Shown here piece by piece: positions 50,371-59,103 of a stretch of DNA of 64,000 bases (position 1 is the stretch's first letter; every line of letters begins with the position of its first letter). The notes under the pieces are model-generated. The model worked only from the letters and a program-made list of their open reading frames with translations. It was not told the origin of the DNA and ran no database searches. The stretch is from contig NZ_JAFCLS010000018.1 in assembly GCF_018131075.1 (NCBI RefSeq), forward strand, positions 1-64,000, written 5' to 3'. The stretch is from Bradyrhizobium sp. JYMT SZCCT0428. Its GTDB lineage: Bacteria > Pseudomonadota > Alphaproteobacteria > Rhizobiales > Xanthobacteraceae. Made by a program: the position numbers and the translations under genes.

Positions 50371-51051
50371 ATGGCATCAGCAATCAGGATCTCAAGACTT
50401 CCGGCGTCCAATCCGCATCACAAGCCTTCCAGCGATATACTGCTCGACGATAACAGGTTCCACGCGCTGCTCTCCGATGCCGACTGGGGACGTTTGCCGC
50501 TGGCGATCTGGCGGCGTTTCTCCAAGCGCCACGTTGATGGTGCAACCGTCGTCTATGTCGGCGAGGTCGAGGAGGCCTATTTCAACAGGATCGGCTGGTG
50601 GCTCGCGCAGCTGGCGCGGCTGGTCGGCGGGCCGCTGCCGACCGGAGCCGAGACCGGCGTCCCGATGGTGGTGACGGTGACGGAGGATGCGGCGAGCGGC
50701 GGCCAGATCTGGACCCGCATCTGCGCCCGCTCGCACGGATTTCCGCAGGTCATTCACTCCTCGAAACGCTTCGCCGGGCCGACCGGGCTCGAGGAATATG
50801 TCGGCCACGGCATCAGCATGGCGCTGCGGATCTTCGTCGAGCACGAAGCGCTGGTGTTTCGCAGTGTCGGTTACTCGTTCCAGGTCGGACCGCTACGTCT
50901 GGAGTTGCCGGATTGGCTGACGCCGGGCGATCTCACCGTCACCCATTCCGATCTCGGCGGCGGCACGTTCCGCTTCTCGCTCGATATCGTTCATCCGCGC
51001 TTTGGCAGGCTCATTCGTCAGTCCGCCGTGTTCCGGGAGGCCGCGTCATGA
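50371..51051 (+). CDS. DUF4166-like protein
   Basis: This 226-residue protein starts MASAIRISRLPASNPHHKPS and contains WRRFSKRHVDGATVVYVGEV, IGWWLAQLARLVGGPLP and HGISMALRIFVEHEALVFRS, consistent with the DUF4166 domain (about 180 residues of mixed strands). The domain's function is not known; elsewhere it may be found with oxidoreductases. It is 47 bp after the regulator gene and its TGA overlaps the ATG of the next gene. The domain call is from memory. Confidence 0.75.
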   Translation: MASAIRISRLPASNPHHKPSSDILLDDNRFHALLSDADWGRLPLAIWRRFSKRHVDGATVVYVGEVEEAYFNRIGWWLAQLARLVGGPLPTGAETGVPMVVTVTEDAASGGQIWTRICARSHGFPQVIHSSKRFAGPTGLEEYVGHGISMALRIFVEHEALVFRSVGYSFQVGPLRLELPDWLTPGDLTVTHSDLGGGTFRFSLDIVHPRFGRLIRQSAVFREAAS

Positions 51052-52481
51052 CTTCGTTGCTATGGACCCTGATCGCCATTCAGATCGTGATGGGCGTGTT
51101 CGACACGTTCTATCACCATGAGCTGACCGAGCGGCTGGCCTGGCGCCCGTCGCAGCGCTACGAGCTGCAGCTGCACGGCGTGCGCAACATGATGTACGCG
51201 TTCCTGTTCCTCGTGCTCGGCTGGCTGGAAGTGTACGGCATTCTCGCGATGGCCATCATCGCGGTGCTGGTTGCGGAAGTCATCATCACCCTGATGGATT
51301 TCGTCGAGGAGGACATGAGCCGTAGACTGCCGGCGAGCGAGCGCATCAACCATACGCTGCTGGCGATCAATTACGGCGCCATCCTGGTGTTGCTGCTGCC
51401 GGTCCTCATCGCATGGGCAGTCGAGCCAACCGGGATCAATTCCGCCTATACGGGCTGGCTGAGCATGACAGCGGCGGCGGCCGCCGTCGGCGCGGCACTG
51501 TGCGGTATCAGGGACTTTGCCGCGGCTCGGCGTCTCGGGCGGATGAACAGCGCGCCTGCGGCTGGCCTCGTGGAGAAACTGCCTGATAGCCAGACCGTGC
51601 TCGTCACCGGCGCCACCGGCTTCATCGGCAGCCGTCTGGTCGCGAGCCTGACCGCGTCGGGCCATCAGGTGATTGCGCTGGTCCGTAACCCGACGAAAGC
51701 GGAACTGTCGCCGCCAATCACCCTGATCACCAGCCTCGACCAGATTCCAGCAGATGCCAAAATCGACACCATCGTGAATCTCGCCGGCGAGCCGATCGGC
51801 AACGGGCTGTGGACGGAGGCAAAGCGCCGCAAGATCCTCGATTCCCGGATTCAGATGACCGGCGATGTCGTTGATTTGATTGGCCGTCTCGAACGCAAGC
51901 CAAAGGTGTTGGTGTCCGGCTCCGCGATCGGCTGGTACGGTCTGTGGCAGGATCAGGTGCTGACCGAGTCCGCGAAATCTCACGCCTGCTTCAGCCATGA
52001 ATTGTGCGACGCCTGGGAGCGTGCGGCGAGCCCGGCGGCCGAACATGGCGTGCGTGTAGCTTACTTGCGGATCGGCCTCGTCATCGGAACCGATGGCGGC
52101 TTCATCACGCGGATGCTGACGCCGTTCGAGTTCGGCCTCGGCGGGCCGCTCGGCTCAGGCAAGCAATGGATGTCCTGGATCGAGCGCGACGATCTCGTGC
52201 GGCTGATCGCCCATGTGATCGCCAGCCCCGGCATCTCAGGGCCGATCAACGCCACCGCGCCGATCCCGGTCACCAATCTGAAGTTCACCGAAGAACTCAG
52301 CCGGCGGCTGCATCGCCCGGCGGTGTTCCGGATTCCGGATGCATTGCTGCGCTGGGTCGGCGGCGATTTTGCTAACGAGCTTCTGCTCGGCGGGCAGAGG
52401 GTGTTGCCGAACAAGGCGTTGATGAACGGATTCAAGTTCCGGCATGAGACATTGCGCAGCGCATTCGACGCGATCTTGTGA
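51048..52481 (+). CDS. Membrane domain fused to TIGR01777-type SDR oxidoreductase
   Basis: This 477-residue protein has an N-terminal membrane part with about four helices (from MTSLLWTLIAIQIVMGVFDT to GINSAYTGWLSM), then from about residue 180 a Rossmann SDR domain of the TIGR01777 kind with GATGFIGSRLVASL, IVNLAGEPIGNGLWTEAKRR, and VLVSGSAIGWYG with a tyrosine. Ordinary family members are about 300 residues without the membrane part. The start overlaps the DUF4166 stop (ATGA). The reading frame is open upstream, but 51048 is the coding start. Substrate unknown; localisation at the inner membrane. Confidence 0.85.
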   Translation: MTSLLWTLIAIQIVMGVFDTFYHHELTERLAWRPSQRYELQLHGVRNMMYAFLFLVLGWLEVYGILAMAIIAVLVAEVIITLMDFVEEDMSRRLPASERINHTLLAINYGAILVLLLPVLIAWAVEPTGINSAYTGWLSMTAAAAAVGAALCGIRDFAAARRLGRMNSAPAAGLVEKLPDSQTVLVTGATGFIGSRLVASLTASGHQVIALVRNPTKAELSPPITLITSLDQIPADAKIDTIVNLAGEPIGNGLWTEAKRRKILDSRIQMTGDVVDLIGRLERKPKVLVSGSAIGWYGLWQDQVLTESAKSHACFSHELCDAWERAASPAAEHGVRVAYLRIGLVIGTDGGFITRMLTPFEFGLGGPLGSGKQWMSWIERDDLVRLIAHVIASPGISGPINATAPIPVTNLKFTEELSRRLHRPAVFRIPDALLRWVGGDFANELLLGGQRVLPNKALMNGFKFRHETLRSAFDAIL

Positions 52482-52491
52482 GGGGACAACC

Positions 52492-53034
52492 ATGCTAGGT
52501 GCCGCAATCCGACCTTGCGCACTGCCAGCCGATGCGCTGTTGGCCAGATATGCGGGCGCTGGAGCTTACACGGACTGCTATGCATTGGACGTGGCGGGGG
52601 CCGTGTCCCACGCAGCGTATGTCGAGGCGTTTTACACGGGCACGGCGTTCAAGATCGAACGGTTCCTGCTGGGTTTGTTCTTGTCCAAGCCCTCGACGGA
52701 TCTTGAGGTCAATCAGCTGGCGATCGGAGAAATCGATCACTTCTCGGGCTGGCGAGTGGAAGACCGAAGCGCCAATCAGGTGCTGTTGCGCGATATCATC
52801 AGCGGCAAAACGAGGTCGTGGCTCATGGTTGCATCGCAAGTGGGAGGGGCCACACCTGCAACCCGTCTGTTTTTCGGGTCTGCCGTCCTGGCAGAAACGA
52901 CCGAAGCGACCGGAGAGCCACGCGTCGACATACTGTTCGCGTCGTTGCTCTGGTTTCACAAGCTCTACTCGCGAATTCTCCTGGACGGTGCGCGTGCACG
53001 CCTCGCGCAGGTCAGCAACAACGATCGCGCCTAG
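52492..53034 (+). CDS. Hypothetical protein, fourth gene of the operon
   Basis: This 180-residue protein begins MLGAAIRPCALPADALLARY and contains YTDCYALDVAGAVSHAAYVE, FKIERFLLGLFLSKPSTDLE and ISGKTRSWLMVASQVGGATP. The pattern of strands after a helical start could be a small alpha-beta domain, perhaps like DUF2867, but I cannot confirm. It starts 8 bp after the SDR stop, so it belongs to the same unit. The function would be tied to the oxidoreductase. Confidence 0.65.
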   Translation: MLGAAIRPCALPADALLARYAGAGAYTDCYALDVAGAVSHAAYVEAFYTGTAFKIERFLLGLFLSKPSTDLEVNQLAIGEIDHFSGWRVEDRSANQVLLRDIISGKTRSWLMVASQVGGATPATRLFFGSAVLAETTEATGEPRVDILFASLLWFHKLYSRILLDGARARLAQVSNNDRA

Positions 53035-53137
53035 GCCATGGTCGAGTTGCGGACCTTCGAGCGTAACATCACCTTGAGCGGCCAAGCCTTGGCAGTTTCT
53101 GCGCTATCCTGATGCCCGAGAGGCCGGAGGAGCGATC

Positions 53138-53866
53138 CTAGATCATCGCTTCCGGCAGGCGGGCCTTGGTCGCGCCGAACACGTCCTCAAAGGCCTGCCG
53201 GAGCGCGACGTCGACGTCTTCCATCGTCACGGGCAGGCCGAGATCGACCAGCGAGGTGACGCCGTATCTGGCATCGACGACGCCGCAGGGGATGATCGCG
53301 GAAAAATGCGACAGTTCCGGCTCGACATTGATGGCGATGCCGTGGAACGAGACCCAGCGCCGCAGCCGCACGCCGATCGCTGCGATCTTGTCCTCATGGC
53401 CGGGTCCCTTGTCCGGCCTGTTGACCCAGACCCCGACGCGGTCCTCGCGGCGTTCGCCGCGCACGTTGAAGGCGGCGAGCGTGCGGATGATCCATTCCTC
53501 CAGGCCAGCGACATAGGCCCGCACGTCCGGCCGCCGGCGCTTCAAATCGAGCATCACATAGGCCACCCGCTGGCCGGGGCCGTGATAGGTGAGCTGGCCG
53601 CCGCGCCCGGTCTCATACATCGGAAAGCGCGGGTCCAGCAGATCGCCGGCCTTGCCGCTGGTTCCGGACGTGTAGAGCGGCGGATGTTCCAACAGCCACA
53701 CCAGCTCGGGCGCTTGCCCGTCCGCGATCGCGGCCGCCCGCATCTCCATTTCAGCCACGGCGTCGGGGTAGGGCACCGGTTTGGCCGCAATCCGCCATTC
53801 GACATCGCTGCCATCAGGGGACTGCGCGAAGGTCGTCAAATCAAGGCTTTGGCGGTCATTAACCAT
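53138..53866 (-). CDS. lipB: Octanoyltransferase LipB
   Basis: This 242-residue enzyme transfers octanoate from acyl carrier protein to lipoyl domains. It has the RGGQLTYHGPGQ signature, Lys160 in KIAAIGVRLRRWVSFHG and the nucleophile Cys194 in IIPCGV. Length and motifs are typical; the start MVNDRQSLDL is not followed by any other candidate. The next gene to the right, a FliN-like one, is divergent. Confidence 0.95.
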   Translation of the reverse strand: MVNDRQSLDLTTFAQSPDGSDVEWRIAAKPVPYPDAVAEMEMRAAAIADGQAPELVWLLEHPPLYTSGTSGKAGDLLDPRFPMYETGRGGQLTYHGPGQRVAYVMLDLKRRRPDVRAYVAGLEEWIIRTLAAFNVRGERREDRVGVWVNRPDKGPGHEDKIAAIGVRLRRWVSFHGIAINVEPELSHFSAIIPCGVVDARYGVTSLVDLGLPVTMEDVDVALRQAFEDVFGATKARLPEAMI

Positions 53867-53940
53867 TGGCTAACCATAACGTGGTCAGGTGAAACCACCC
53901 AATTTAGTCCAAGATCTAGTCCAAGTTTGGCGGTTTCGTA

Positions 53941-54183
53941 GTGGCCACCCTCGATAAAGTCAGCGTCGATCTCATGGTGGTGCTCGGCACCACCACGATG
54001 CCTATCCACCAGGTGATGCGGCTTTCCCGCGGCGCCATCATCGAACTGGACGCCACCGAGGCGGACGAGGTCAAGATCCTCGCCAACAACCTTCCGGTGG
54101 CTTCCGGCGTGGTCCTGGTCGATCGCAACCGGATCGCGGTCGAAGTCAAGCAAATGCTGCCGAAATTACCGGGTGTTAGGTAG
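53941..54183 (+). CDS. FliN-like SpoA-domain protein
   Basis: This 80-residue protein starts with GTG (MATLDKVSVDLMVVLGTTTM) and is a single SpoA domain (RLSRGAIIELDATEADEVKI, then NLPVASGVVLVDRNRIAVEV). FliN forms the rotor base of the flagellum and contacts phosphorylated CheY. It lacks the FliN acidic N-terminal region, and no flagellar gene is beside it, so it may be an isolated paralogue. Its neighbours are lipB and a tRNA-Leu. Confidence 0.85.
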   Translation: MATLDKVSVDLMVVLGTTTMPIHQVMRLSRGAIIELDATEADEVKILANNLPVASGVVLVDRNRIAVEVKQMLPKLPGVR

Positions 54184-54281
54184 TTATTCGGTCGCAAAAC
54201 CGCCTTGTCCCTCCATCTCTGATTTGTTACATCGGCGCCGTTGATCCGGCAGGCCTTAAATCCTTCCAGCCGGTATCCCAA

Positions 54282-54366
54282 GCGCTCGTGGCGGAATTGG
54301 TAGACGCGCTGCCTTGAGGTGGCAGTGAGTAAAATCGTGGGGGTTCGAGTCCCTCCGAGCGCACCA
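54282..54366 (+). tRNA. tRNA-Leu (anticodon GAG)
   Basis: This 85-nt class II tRNA starts GCGCTCGTGGCGGAATTGG, has the anticodon stem-loop CTGCC-TTGAGGT-GGCAG (anticodon GAG), a variable arm, a T-arm with GGTTCGAGTC, and ends GAGCGCACCA with encoded CCA. Confidence 0.95.
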
Positions 54367-54575
54367 CAAAATCATGCAGTTTGGGTCCAACCCATTCGAT
54401 TCGGTGAGAAACGCGTGATTCTACGCAGTGCCGCAGGGGCGAAACAGCTGGGGATCGCCGGGGCAGGCGGAAGCAGCCTTGCTGTTACACCGTTCGCGTA
54501 GAACAACAGGACATCGCCGGCTACCCGGTCCGATGACCGTAATTCGGCACTTCCAAATCCATCCGGGGCACGTGA

Positions 54576-54962
54576 ATGATTTTCCTGGGCTACGCCTATC
54601 GATTCGTCTCCAATTTCGTGTTCCTGGCGCTGGTCTATTTCGCCCTTAACTTCCTGGACAAATATCCGCAGCGCGCGGTGGTGGCGATCCTCGTGCTGGT
54701 TTATGCCGCCATGCATGCCGCCTCGGCGTTGCGTTCGTTTTATTTCTTTCAGCGCATCGAGCGGCTGGAGATCGAGGCGCGGCGTCTGGCCAAGGTCGCC
54801 GCCGAGGGGCCGAGCACCGCCGCTGCCGCCGCGGCCTCGCGCAAGCAGATCGTCGCTGAGGTCAGCGGGCTTCGCCACGCCGGCGAGATCAAGGCCTATA
54901 TCGACCTGCTGTTCCTCGCCCTCGTCATCCTGCTCTGCATCGCCAAGATCGTGACGAACTGA
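54576..54962 (+). CDS. Predicted small membrane protein
   Basis: This 128-residue protein has two N-terminal hydrophobic stretches (FVFLALVYFALNFL and AVVAILVLVYAAMHAASALR), then a charged helix (ERLEIEARRLAKVAAEGPST) and a C-terminal hydrophobic segment (DLLFLALVILLCIAKIV). About three membrane helices are likely. I do not recognise the family. The start follows a GTGA-containing stretch rather than a strong ribosome site. It sits 209 bp after the tRNA. Confidence 0.6.
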   Translation: MIFLGYAYRFVSNFVFLALVYFALNFLDKYPQRAVVAILVLVYAAMHAASALRSFYFFQRIERLEIEARRLAKVAAEGPSTAAAAAASRKQIVAEVSGLRHAGEIKAYIDLLFLALVILLCIAKIVTN

Positions 54963-55112
54963 TCCCCAATCTCGCGCACTGCTTTTGACATCCTCGATCT
55001 ACGTCGCATGGTTGTCGGCAGCTCTGCCGGCATGCCATGCATGCGGTGAATGTTGCGCGGCATAGAACTTGCTGCGATCACAGCACAAGAATTGCGAGGA
55101 GTGCCCGACCCG

Positions 55113-56147
55113 ATGCTGGCCGTCTATTCCGATGACAACGCGCTGCACGATCCCGATCATTTCATCTCGCGCGGCGTGAAAATCGCAGTGCGGGAATCGC
55201 CCGAGCGCGCCAACCAGTTGCTGGCGGCGTTGCGCGACGGCGCGCACGAGATCCGCACGCCGCGCGATTTTGGCCGCGACGCGCTGCTCAGCGTGCATGA
55301 CCCGCGCTATATCCACTTCCTCGCCAATGCCTACGACAATTGGCAGACCTTGCCCGAGCCGCGCGGCCCGTTCGTGCTGGCCAACAGCTACGCCATGCGG
55401 CAGATGAAGACACTGCCGACAAGCTTCGAAGGCCAGCTCGGCTTCTTCCTCTCGGGCAATTCGGTGCCGATCGGCCCGCACAGCTGGCGGGCGATCGCCT
55501 CTTCGGCGAATTGCGCGCTGGAAGCGGCGGACGCCGTGCGCAGCGGCGCGTCCGAAAGCTACGCGCTGTGCCGTCCGCCCGGCCACCACGCCTATGCCGA
55601 TCTCGCCGGTGGCTACTGCTACCTGAACAATTCGGCGCTGGCGGCCCAGCATCTGCGCGGCCGGTTCGCCCGCGTCGCGGTGCTCGACGTCGACGTGCAC
55701 CACGGCAACGGCACGCAGGGCATCTTCTGGGAACGCGGCGACGTCCTGACCGTCTCGATCCATGGCGATCCCAACACCGGCTATCCCTGGCAGGTTGGCT
55801 ATGCCGGCGAACGCGGCGAGGGTGAAGGGTTCGGCAAGAACCTCAATCTGCCGCTGCCGCTTAGCACATCGGACGAGCCCTATCTGGCGGCGCTGGACCA
55901 CGCGCTTGCGGCGGTCAGGGCGTTTGAGCCGGAAGCTTGCGTGGTGGCACTCGGCCTCGATGCATTCGAGGAAGATTCGTCGGAAATGATGCGGGTCACC
56001 ACCGCGGGCTTCGGCGCCATCGGGGCGCGGATCGGGGCGCAAAAGCTGCCCAGCGTCATCATCCAGGAAGGCGGCTATGCCGTCGACGCCCTGCGCCGCA
56101 ATCTCGGCAGCTTCCTTGGCGGATTTCTGTCGGCCCGCGCAGGCTGA
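55113..56147 (+). CDS. Histone-deacetylase-like acetylpolyamine amidohydrolase
   Basis: This 344-residue protein has the deacetylase fold: CRPPGHHAYADLAGG, ALAAQHLRGRFARVAVLDVD followed by VHHGNGTQG (zinc-binding Asp and His), and ALGLDAFEEDS with the third ligand. The ACRPPGHH motif marks the acetylpolyamine amidohydrolase group. It removes acetyl groups from polyamines. The start MLAVYSDDNALHDP at 55113 is the family N-terminus. It is 131 bp upstream of an aminotransferase gene that could act on the freed polyamine. The polyamine role is by family. Confidence 0.88.
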   Translation: MLAVYSDDNALHDPDHFISRGVKIAVRESPERANQLLAALRDGAHEIRTPRDFGRDALLSVHDPRYIHFLANAYDNWQTLPEPRGPFVLANSYAMRQMKTLPTSFEGQLGFFLSGNSVPIGPHSWRAIASSANCALEAADAVRSGASESYALCRPPGHHAYADLAGGYCYLNNSALAAQHLRGRFARVAVLDVDVHHGNGTQGIFWERGDVLTVSIHGDPNTGYPWQVGYAGERGEGEGFGKNLNLPLPLSTSDEPYLAALDHALAAVRAFEPEACVVALGLDAFEEDSSEMMRVTTAGFGAIGARIGAQKLPSVIIQEGGYAVDALRRNLGSFLGGFLSARAG

Positions 56148-56163
56148 GGCGTCAAAAAAAGAA

Positions 56164-56207
56164 TCTAGAGCCCGTTTCGATTCAATCGAAACGGAAAAGG
56201 CTCTAGA
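56164..56207. repeat. Dispersed hairpin repeat (TCTAGAGCC type)
   Basis: TCTAGAGCC (56164-56172) and GGCTCTAGA (56199-56207) enclose CGTTTCGATT/AATCGAAACG inner arms. It lies between the amidohydrolase and aminotransferase genes. Confidence 0.75.
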
Positions 56208-56278
56208 ATGCGAAATGGCGGGAACATGCTTTTCGTGGTCTGCTCCCACCCATCAACAAGAATCGGAGCATCAATCCA

Positions 56279-57685
56279 ATGACGGGCAGACCCAACTCCC
56301 TGGCGGCTCGCGATGTCGCCTCGCTCATCCATCCCTATACCAATCTCGACAAGCACAAGACCGACGGGCCGCTCGTCATCGCGCGCGGCGAGGGCGTTTA
56401 TGTCTACGACGAAACCGGCAAACGCTATCTCGAGGGTATGGCCGGGCTGTGGAGCACCTCGCTCGGCTTCAGCGAAAAGCGCCTGGTCGAGGCCGCGCGC
56501 CGCCAGATGGAGCAATTGCCGACCTACCACATCTTCAACAGCCGCTCGACCGAGCCCAGCATCGAGGCTGCCGAGGAACTGCTGAAGATCGTGCCCAAGG
56601 GGCTCGGCAAGGTGCTGTTCGCCAATTCCGGCTCGGAGGCCAACGACCAGGCGGCGAAGATCGTCTGGTTCTACAACAACGCGCTGGGCCGGCCGCGCAA
56701 GAAGCGCATCATCGGCCGCGTCCGCGGTTACCACGGCATCACGGTGTTTTCCGGCAGCATGACCGGGCTGCCCGCCAACCACACCGAATGGGATCTGCCG
56801 GTCGGCGGCATCCTGCGGACCGACTGCCCGAGCCATTATTTGTACGGGCGCCCGGGCGAGAGCGAGGCGCAGTTCGTCGATCGCCTCGTCGCCAATCTCG
56901 AGGACATGATCATTCGCGAGGGGCCGGATACGATCGGCGCCTTCATCGCTGAGCCCGTGAACGGGGCAGGCGGCGTCATCGTGCCGCCGGCGGATTATTT
57001 CCCGCGCATCCAGCAGGTGCTGCGCAAGTACGACGTCCTGATGATCGCCGACGAGGTGATCTGCGGCTTCGGCCGTACCGGGGAGATGTTCGGCTGCGAC
57101 ACGTTCGGCATCGAGCCCGACATCATGACCGTCGCCAAGGCGCTGTCATCGGCCTATTTGCCGATCTCGGCCACCATCATCAGCGACACCATCGCCGAAA
57201 CCATCACCAAGCATGCCGGCAAGCTCGGCAATTTTGCCCATGGCTTCACCTATGCCGGTCACCCCGTCGCCGCCGCCGTCGCGCTGGAAACGCTGCGCAT
57301 CTACAAGGAACGCGACATCGTCAGCCAAGTGAAAGCGCTGGCGCCGCATCTGCAATCGCGGCTGCGCGCGCTCGGCTCGCATCCGCTGGTGGGCGAGGCG
57401 CGCGGCGTCGGACTGATCGGCGCGCTGCAACTGGTCGCCGACAAGGCCACACGCCGGCCGCTGCCGCCGGCCGAAGGCATCGGCGCATTGATCCAGCAGG
57501 GCGCGATGGCGCGCGGCGTCATCGTCCGCGCCGGTCCCGACGCGGTGTTCGTCTGCCCGCCGCTGATCATCACGGCGGAGCAGATCGACGAGATGATGGA
57601 CGCGGTGGCGGCGGCGCTCGACGAAGCACACGCGGTGGCCGAGCAACGCGGGTTGCTGGGCCGTGCGCAGTCGGCGGCGGGGTAA
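56279..57685 (+). CDS. Class III aminotransferase (putrescine/GABA type)
   Basis: This 468-residue PLP enzyme has the fold-type I, class III layout: VLFANSGSEANDQAAKIVWF, YHGITVFSGSMTGLPANHTE, IADEVICGFGRTGEMFGCDT and the PLP lysine Lys287 in TVAKALSSAYLP. The family uses putrescine, GABA, beta-alanine or similar omega-amino donors with pyruvate or 2-oxoglutarate. The upstream amidohydrolase suggests putrescine or a related diamine. The start at 56279 follows a repeat and a CAATCCA stretch. Confidence 0.88.
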   Translation: MTGRPNSLAARDVASLIHPYTNLDKHKTDGPLVIARGEGVYVYDETGKRYLEGMAGLWSTSLGFSEKRLVEAARRQMEQLPTYHIFNSRSTEPSIEAAEELLKIVPKGLGKVLFANSGSEANDQAAKIVWFYNNALGRPRKKRIIGRVRGYHGITVFSGSMTGLPANHTEWDLPVGGILRTDCPSHYLYGRPGESEAQFVDRLVANLEDMIIREGPDTIGAFIAEPVNGAGGVIVPPADYFPRIQQVLRKYDVLMIADEVICGFGRTGEMFGCDTFGIEPDIMTVAKALSSAYLPISATIISDTIAETITKHAGKLGNFAHGFTYAGHPVAAAVALETLRIYKERDIVSQVKALAPHLQSRLRALGSHPLVGEARGVGLIGALQLVADKATRRPLPPAEGIGALIQQGAMARGVIVRAGPDAVFVCPPLIITAEQIDEMMDAVAAALDEAHAVAEQRGLLGRAQSAAG

Positions 57686-57695
57686 AGCGGAAGTT

Positions 57696-58958
57696 CTAAC
57701 GCTTCTTCAAGCCGGCCATGCGCACCTTCTTGGCCGGCTTGACCTGCGCAGCATGTTTGGCGGCGCCCTTGCCGCCATGCTTTGCATGCTTGGCGGGGCG
57801 TGCCGCCTGCTTGGCCGACACTTCGTGCGCGGCAGGCGCGGTCGGCTCGACCTTGCGTGCGGATGGCGGCGAATAGAGCATCGTCACGCGGATCGATTCC
57901 GGAAGCTTGAACACGCCCGGCGCCGGGACCGGCAGCGCGGGCGGATCAAGCACCAGCGTCACCTGCCGCGACCACAAGGCGTCGCGCAAGGCGCGCCGCT
58001 GCGCGCGGTCCGCAGGCGCCGTATTGCGCCAATCGGAATCCGCCAGCGCGGGCGCGGGCAGGGCCGCGGTCGCGGCATAGGCAAAATTCGGAATTTTGGG
58101 CCAGCGTGACGTCGCCACTTGCTCCGAAACCGGATGCAATTGCCATTGCGACGGATCGGTCGATGTCGCCGGCCGGTCCGGCGTCGCCGGCACGACATGA
58201 ACGAGGCGGTAACCGCGGGCTTTCAGGTCGCTCAGGATTCGCGGCAAGGCGGCGACGGTGCGGGCCTGGATGTCGTGCAGTAGCAGGATGCCCTTGCCCT
58301 TGGCCTCGAGCCGCTGCATCGCGAGGTCATAGACGCGCTGCGAGGAGACCGGGCGCCAGTCGTCGGCGGGAAAATCCGCGCTCCAGATTTGCAGGCCTTT
58401 TGCTTCGGCATATGCCTCGATGACGTCGGAACGGCCGAGACCCGGAATGCGGAAGAACGGCGACGGCGCGGTGCCGTCGGCGAGCGCTGATGTGATCGAC
58501 GCGATGCCGTCCTCGATCTCTTTCTTGGCGCCATCGATCGAAAGCCGGTTCATGTTTCCGGGATGGTTCTGGGTATGGGTGGCGATGGTATGGCCGGCAT
58601 CGCGCATCTTGCGCACGCCTTCGGGGTTGGCGTTGGCCTGCCGTCCGACCAGGAAGAAGGTCGCCTTGGCGCAATGGGCGGCGAGGATGTCGAGGATCTG
58701 GTTGCTGTATTTCGGCAGCGGACCGTCGTCGAAGGTCAGCACCACCTCATGATCTTCCAGCGGCAGCGTCTTGGCATATTGCATCGTGCCGATCAGCGGA
58801 TACTGCCGCGGGTCGACCACCAGCGTGCGCGACGTGCCCAGCGCATCGGGATGCCCGGGACAGACGGCCGGCGCGGCCTGCGCCGTGGCGCCGGTCAGCA
58901 TTCCCAGGAGAAATACGACTGAAAAAGTATTCGATGCCCGCTGACGGAGCCCCATACC
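57696..58958 (-). CDS. Polysaccharide deacetylase with basic C-terminal extension
   Basis: This ~420-residue protein has a signal peptide (LRQRASNTFSVVFLLGMLTG), a NodB-type deacetylase domain (VVLTFDDGPLPKYSNQIL with the metal Asp, HTIATHTQNHPGN with the two His) to about residue 255, then a ~165-residue extension ending in a Lys/Ala-rich basic tail (KHAKHGGKGAAKHAAQVKPA). The NodB fold is expected to de-N-acetylate a glycan, perhaps peptidoglycan or an exopolysaccharide. It is a tandem paralogue of 59104-59949. The tail could bind DNA or anionic polymer. The start at 58958 is the second candidate. Confidence 0.85.
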   Translation of the reverse strand, partial: GMGLRQRASNTFSVVFLLGMLTGATAQAAPAVCPGHPDALGTSRTLVVDPRQYPLIGTMQYAKTLPLEDHEVVLTFDDGPLPKYSNQILDILAAHCAKATFFLVGRQANANPEGVRKMRDAGHTIATHTQNHPGNMNRLSIDGAKKEIEDGIASITSALADGTAPSPFFRIPGLGRSDVIEAYAEAKGLQIWSADFPADDWRPVSSQRVYDLAMQRLEAKGKGILLLHDIQARTVAALPRILSDLKARGYRLVHVVPATPDRPATSTDPSQWQLHPVSEQVATSRWPKIPNFAYAATAALPAPALADSDWRNTAPADRAQRRALRDALWSRQVTLVLDPPALPVPAPGVFKLPESIRVTMLYSPPSARKVEPTAPAAHEVSAKQAARPAKHAKHGGKGAAKHAAQVKPAKKVRMAGLKKR

Positions 58959-59103
58959 TGCGCTAGCGATCATTGAACCCCGGCTTCATTCCCAATCGAA
59001 CTTTGGTCCGCGCGGACCGGTATTCGGTTCACTCGAAAAATGCCTTGTTTGCAATCCTTAACGGCGGGCCATGAATGCCGCCTTAATGGCCGAAATACCA
59101 CAC

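Noticed and set aside
50598..51047. Open frame continuous with the SDR gene at its 5' side
   Set aside because: It runs within the DUF4166-like gene in another frame, reads as arginine-rich random text, and ends where a clear ATG (51048) starts the real protein.
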